Assembly: GCA_020352595.1 (NCBI GenBank)
Contig: CP070682.1
Location: 1,575,327-1,582,300, forward strand
From: a bacterium
GTDB lineage: Bacteria > BMS3Abin14
DNA length: 6,974 nt
Reading direction: 5' to 3'
Positions 6,374 to 6,974 of this stretch are shown here, piece after piece (within the stretch, counting starts at the first letter, position 1; the number at the start of each line of letters is the position of its first letter). The translations under genes and the position numbers were made by a program. The notes below the pieces were generated by a model. That model was not told the DNA's origin, did not search any database, and was given only the letters and a program-made list of their open reading frames with translations.

Positions 6374-6974
6374 TGGGGTGCCTCCCACGGCCCCTCGGTC
6401 AGCCGGATGCTGAAGGCCCGGACGAGGCCGTCCCTGGCGCCCCAGACGGCCAGATCCCGCGGACGCTCCAGGAGTACAGGCCCGCCGTGCACGGCCCCGC
6501 CGTCCGCATGGCGCTCCAGAACGCGGCCCGTGGCCGGCTGGAGCACGACCACGGCCCCGTCCTCGGTGCCCGCCCAGAGAAGATCACCCTGCCGCCGGAG
6601 GCTGTGCACGGCGGAGCCCAGGCTCGTCCTCCAGTAAAGGGCGCCCTTCAGGTCCAGCATGGAGACGGCTCCGGACCCGTCCCCCGCCGCGATGCCGGAC
6701 CCGGGGACGTACACCGGCGGGGCGTAGGTCCCCTGGCCCGCAAGCTGCCGCGACCAGATCCTCTCGCCGCCGCTGAGGAGGGTGAGGATCCCGTCCCTCG
6801 TGATGACGGCCGTCCCATGGGGCCCGGCGATGGCCGGTGAGCTCCTCACGGGGCTTCCGAGATCGTGGGACCCGAGGACCTTTCCCTCGGCGGAGATCAT
6901 CCAGAGCGTTCCCGCGTCCGTCCCCACCCAGAGGTCCCTGCCGTCGAAGGACGGACGGCCCCTGATGGCGCCAT
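6370..6974 (-). CDS. PQQ-like beta-propeller repeat protein, C-terminal part (5' end outside window)
   Basis: The reading frame is open to the window edge, so the true start lies upstream; 200 residues and the TGA stop are visible. A GTG at 6927 is internal and is not taken as the start. The visible part consists of at least four propeller-type repeats of the form G-x-x-x-G-x-[LV]-x-x-[LI]-x-x-x-x-G-x-x-x-W, for example LWVGTDAGTLWMISAEGKVL, then GILTLLSGGERIW, GAVSMLDLKGALYW and GAVVVLQPATGRVL. This matches the PQQ_2/BamB-like WD40-fold repeat family, whose members usually act as periplasmic or extracytoplasmic binding or scaffold domains; many do not bind PQQ. The repeat type is seen, while location and role are inferred. 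No catalytic motif is visible. Its stop codon overlaps the next gene's start (GTGA), so the two are likely translationally coupled. It could also be the C-terminal domain of a larger protein. Confidence 0.85.
   Translation of the reverse strand, partial: GAIRGRPSFDGRDLWVGTDAGTLWMISAEGKVLGSHDLGSPVRSSPAIAGPHGTAVITRDGILTLLSGGERIWSRQLAGQGTYAPPVYVPGSGIAAGDGSGAVSMLDLKGALYWRTSLGSAVHSLRRQGDLLWAGTEDGAVVVLQPATGRVLERHADGGAVHGGPVLLERPRDLAVWGARDGLVRAFSIRLTEGPWEAPQ

Noticed and set aside
5063..6637. Plus-strand open frame opposite the membrane-protein gene
   Set aside because: It is extremely Gly/Arg/Glu/Gln-rich with no domain, and it is antisense to a clear transmembrane-coding gene.

Overview
This is a high-GC (roughly two-thirds G+C) bacterial segment in which every supported gene lies on the minus strand, so transcription runs from position 6974 down to position 1. 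The genes are packed with almost no spacing: GTGA, ATGA and TTGA start/stop overlaps, a 2-base gap and a 23-base overlap. Strong AGGAGG-type Shine-Dalgarno (SD) sites and Sec signal peptides point to a bacterium. The exported beta-rich proteins fit a diderm such as a delta-proteobacterial-type lineage, but the sequence does not settle the taxon. No promoter, factor-independent terminator with a U-tract, tRNA, rRNA, CRISPR array or mobile element was seen. The window looks like the interior of one operon whose two ends lie outside it.

In transcription order: (1) 6974-6370, the C-terminal part of a PQQ-type beta-propeller protein; (2) 6373-3953, an 806-residue membrane protein with a spermidine-synthase-like domain between two hydrophobic halves, whose aminopropyltransferase active-site signature is missing; (3) 3956-3894, a possible 20-codon leader ORF with the best SD in the window; (4) 3895-3867, an SD-like GAGGG followed by a perfect 10-bp GC hairpin with a GAAA loop; (5) 3859-2804 and (6) 2801-1650, two exported proteins, each made of three repeats of a roughly 100-residue carboxypeptidase-regulatory-like beta-sandwich module; (7) 1653-235, an exported right-handed parallel beta-helix protein with a very regular 22-23 residue ladder; (8) 257-1, the start of a third exported beta-sandwich protein, cut by the window edge.

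Taken together this is probably a co-translated set for the cell envelope or cell surface: one polytopic membrane protein with a nucleotide/SAM-type fold, and several exported all-beta proteins suited to binding or scaffolding. No gene shows recognisable catalytic residues that would reveal a pathway, so the shared function is unknown. The most distinctive features are the leader-ORF/hairpin junction at 3857-3971 and the repeated beta-sandwich module shared by three neighbouring genes.
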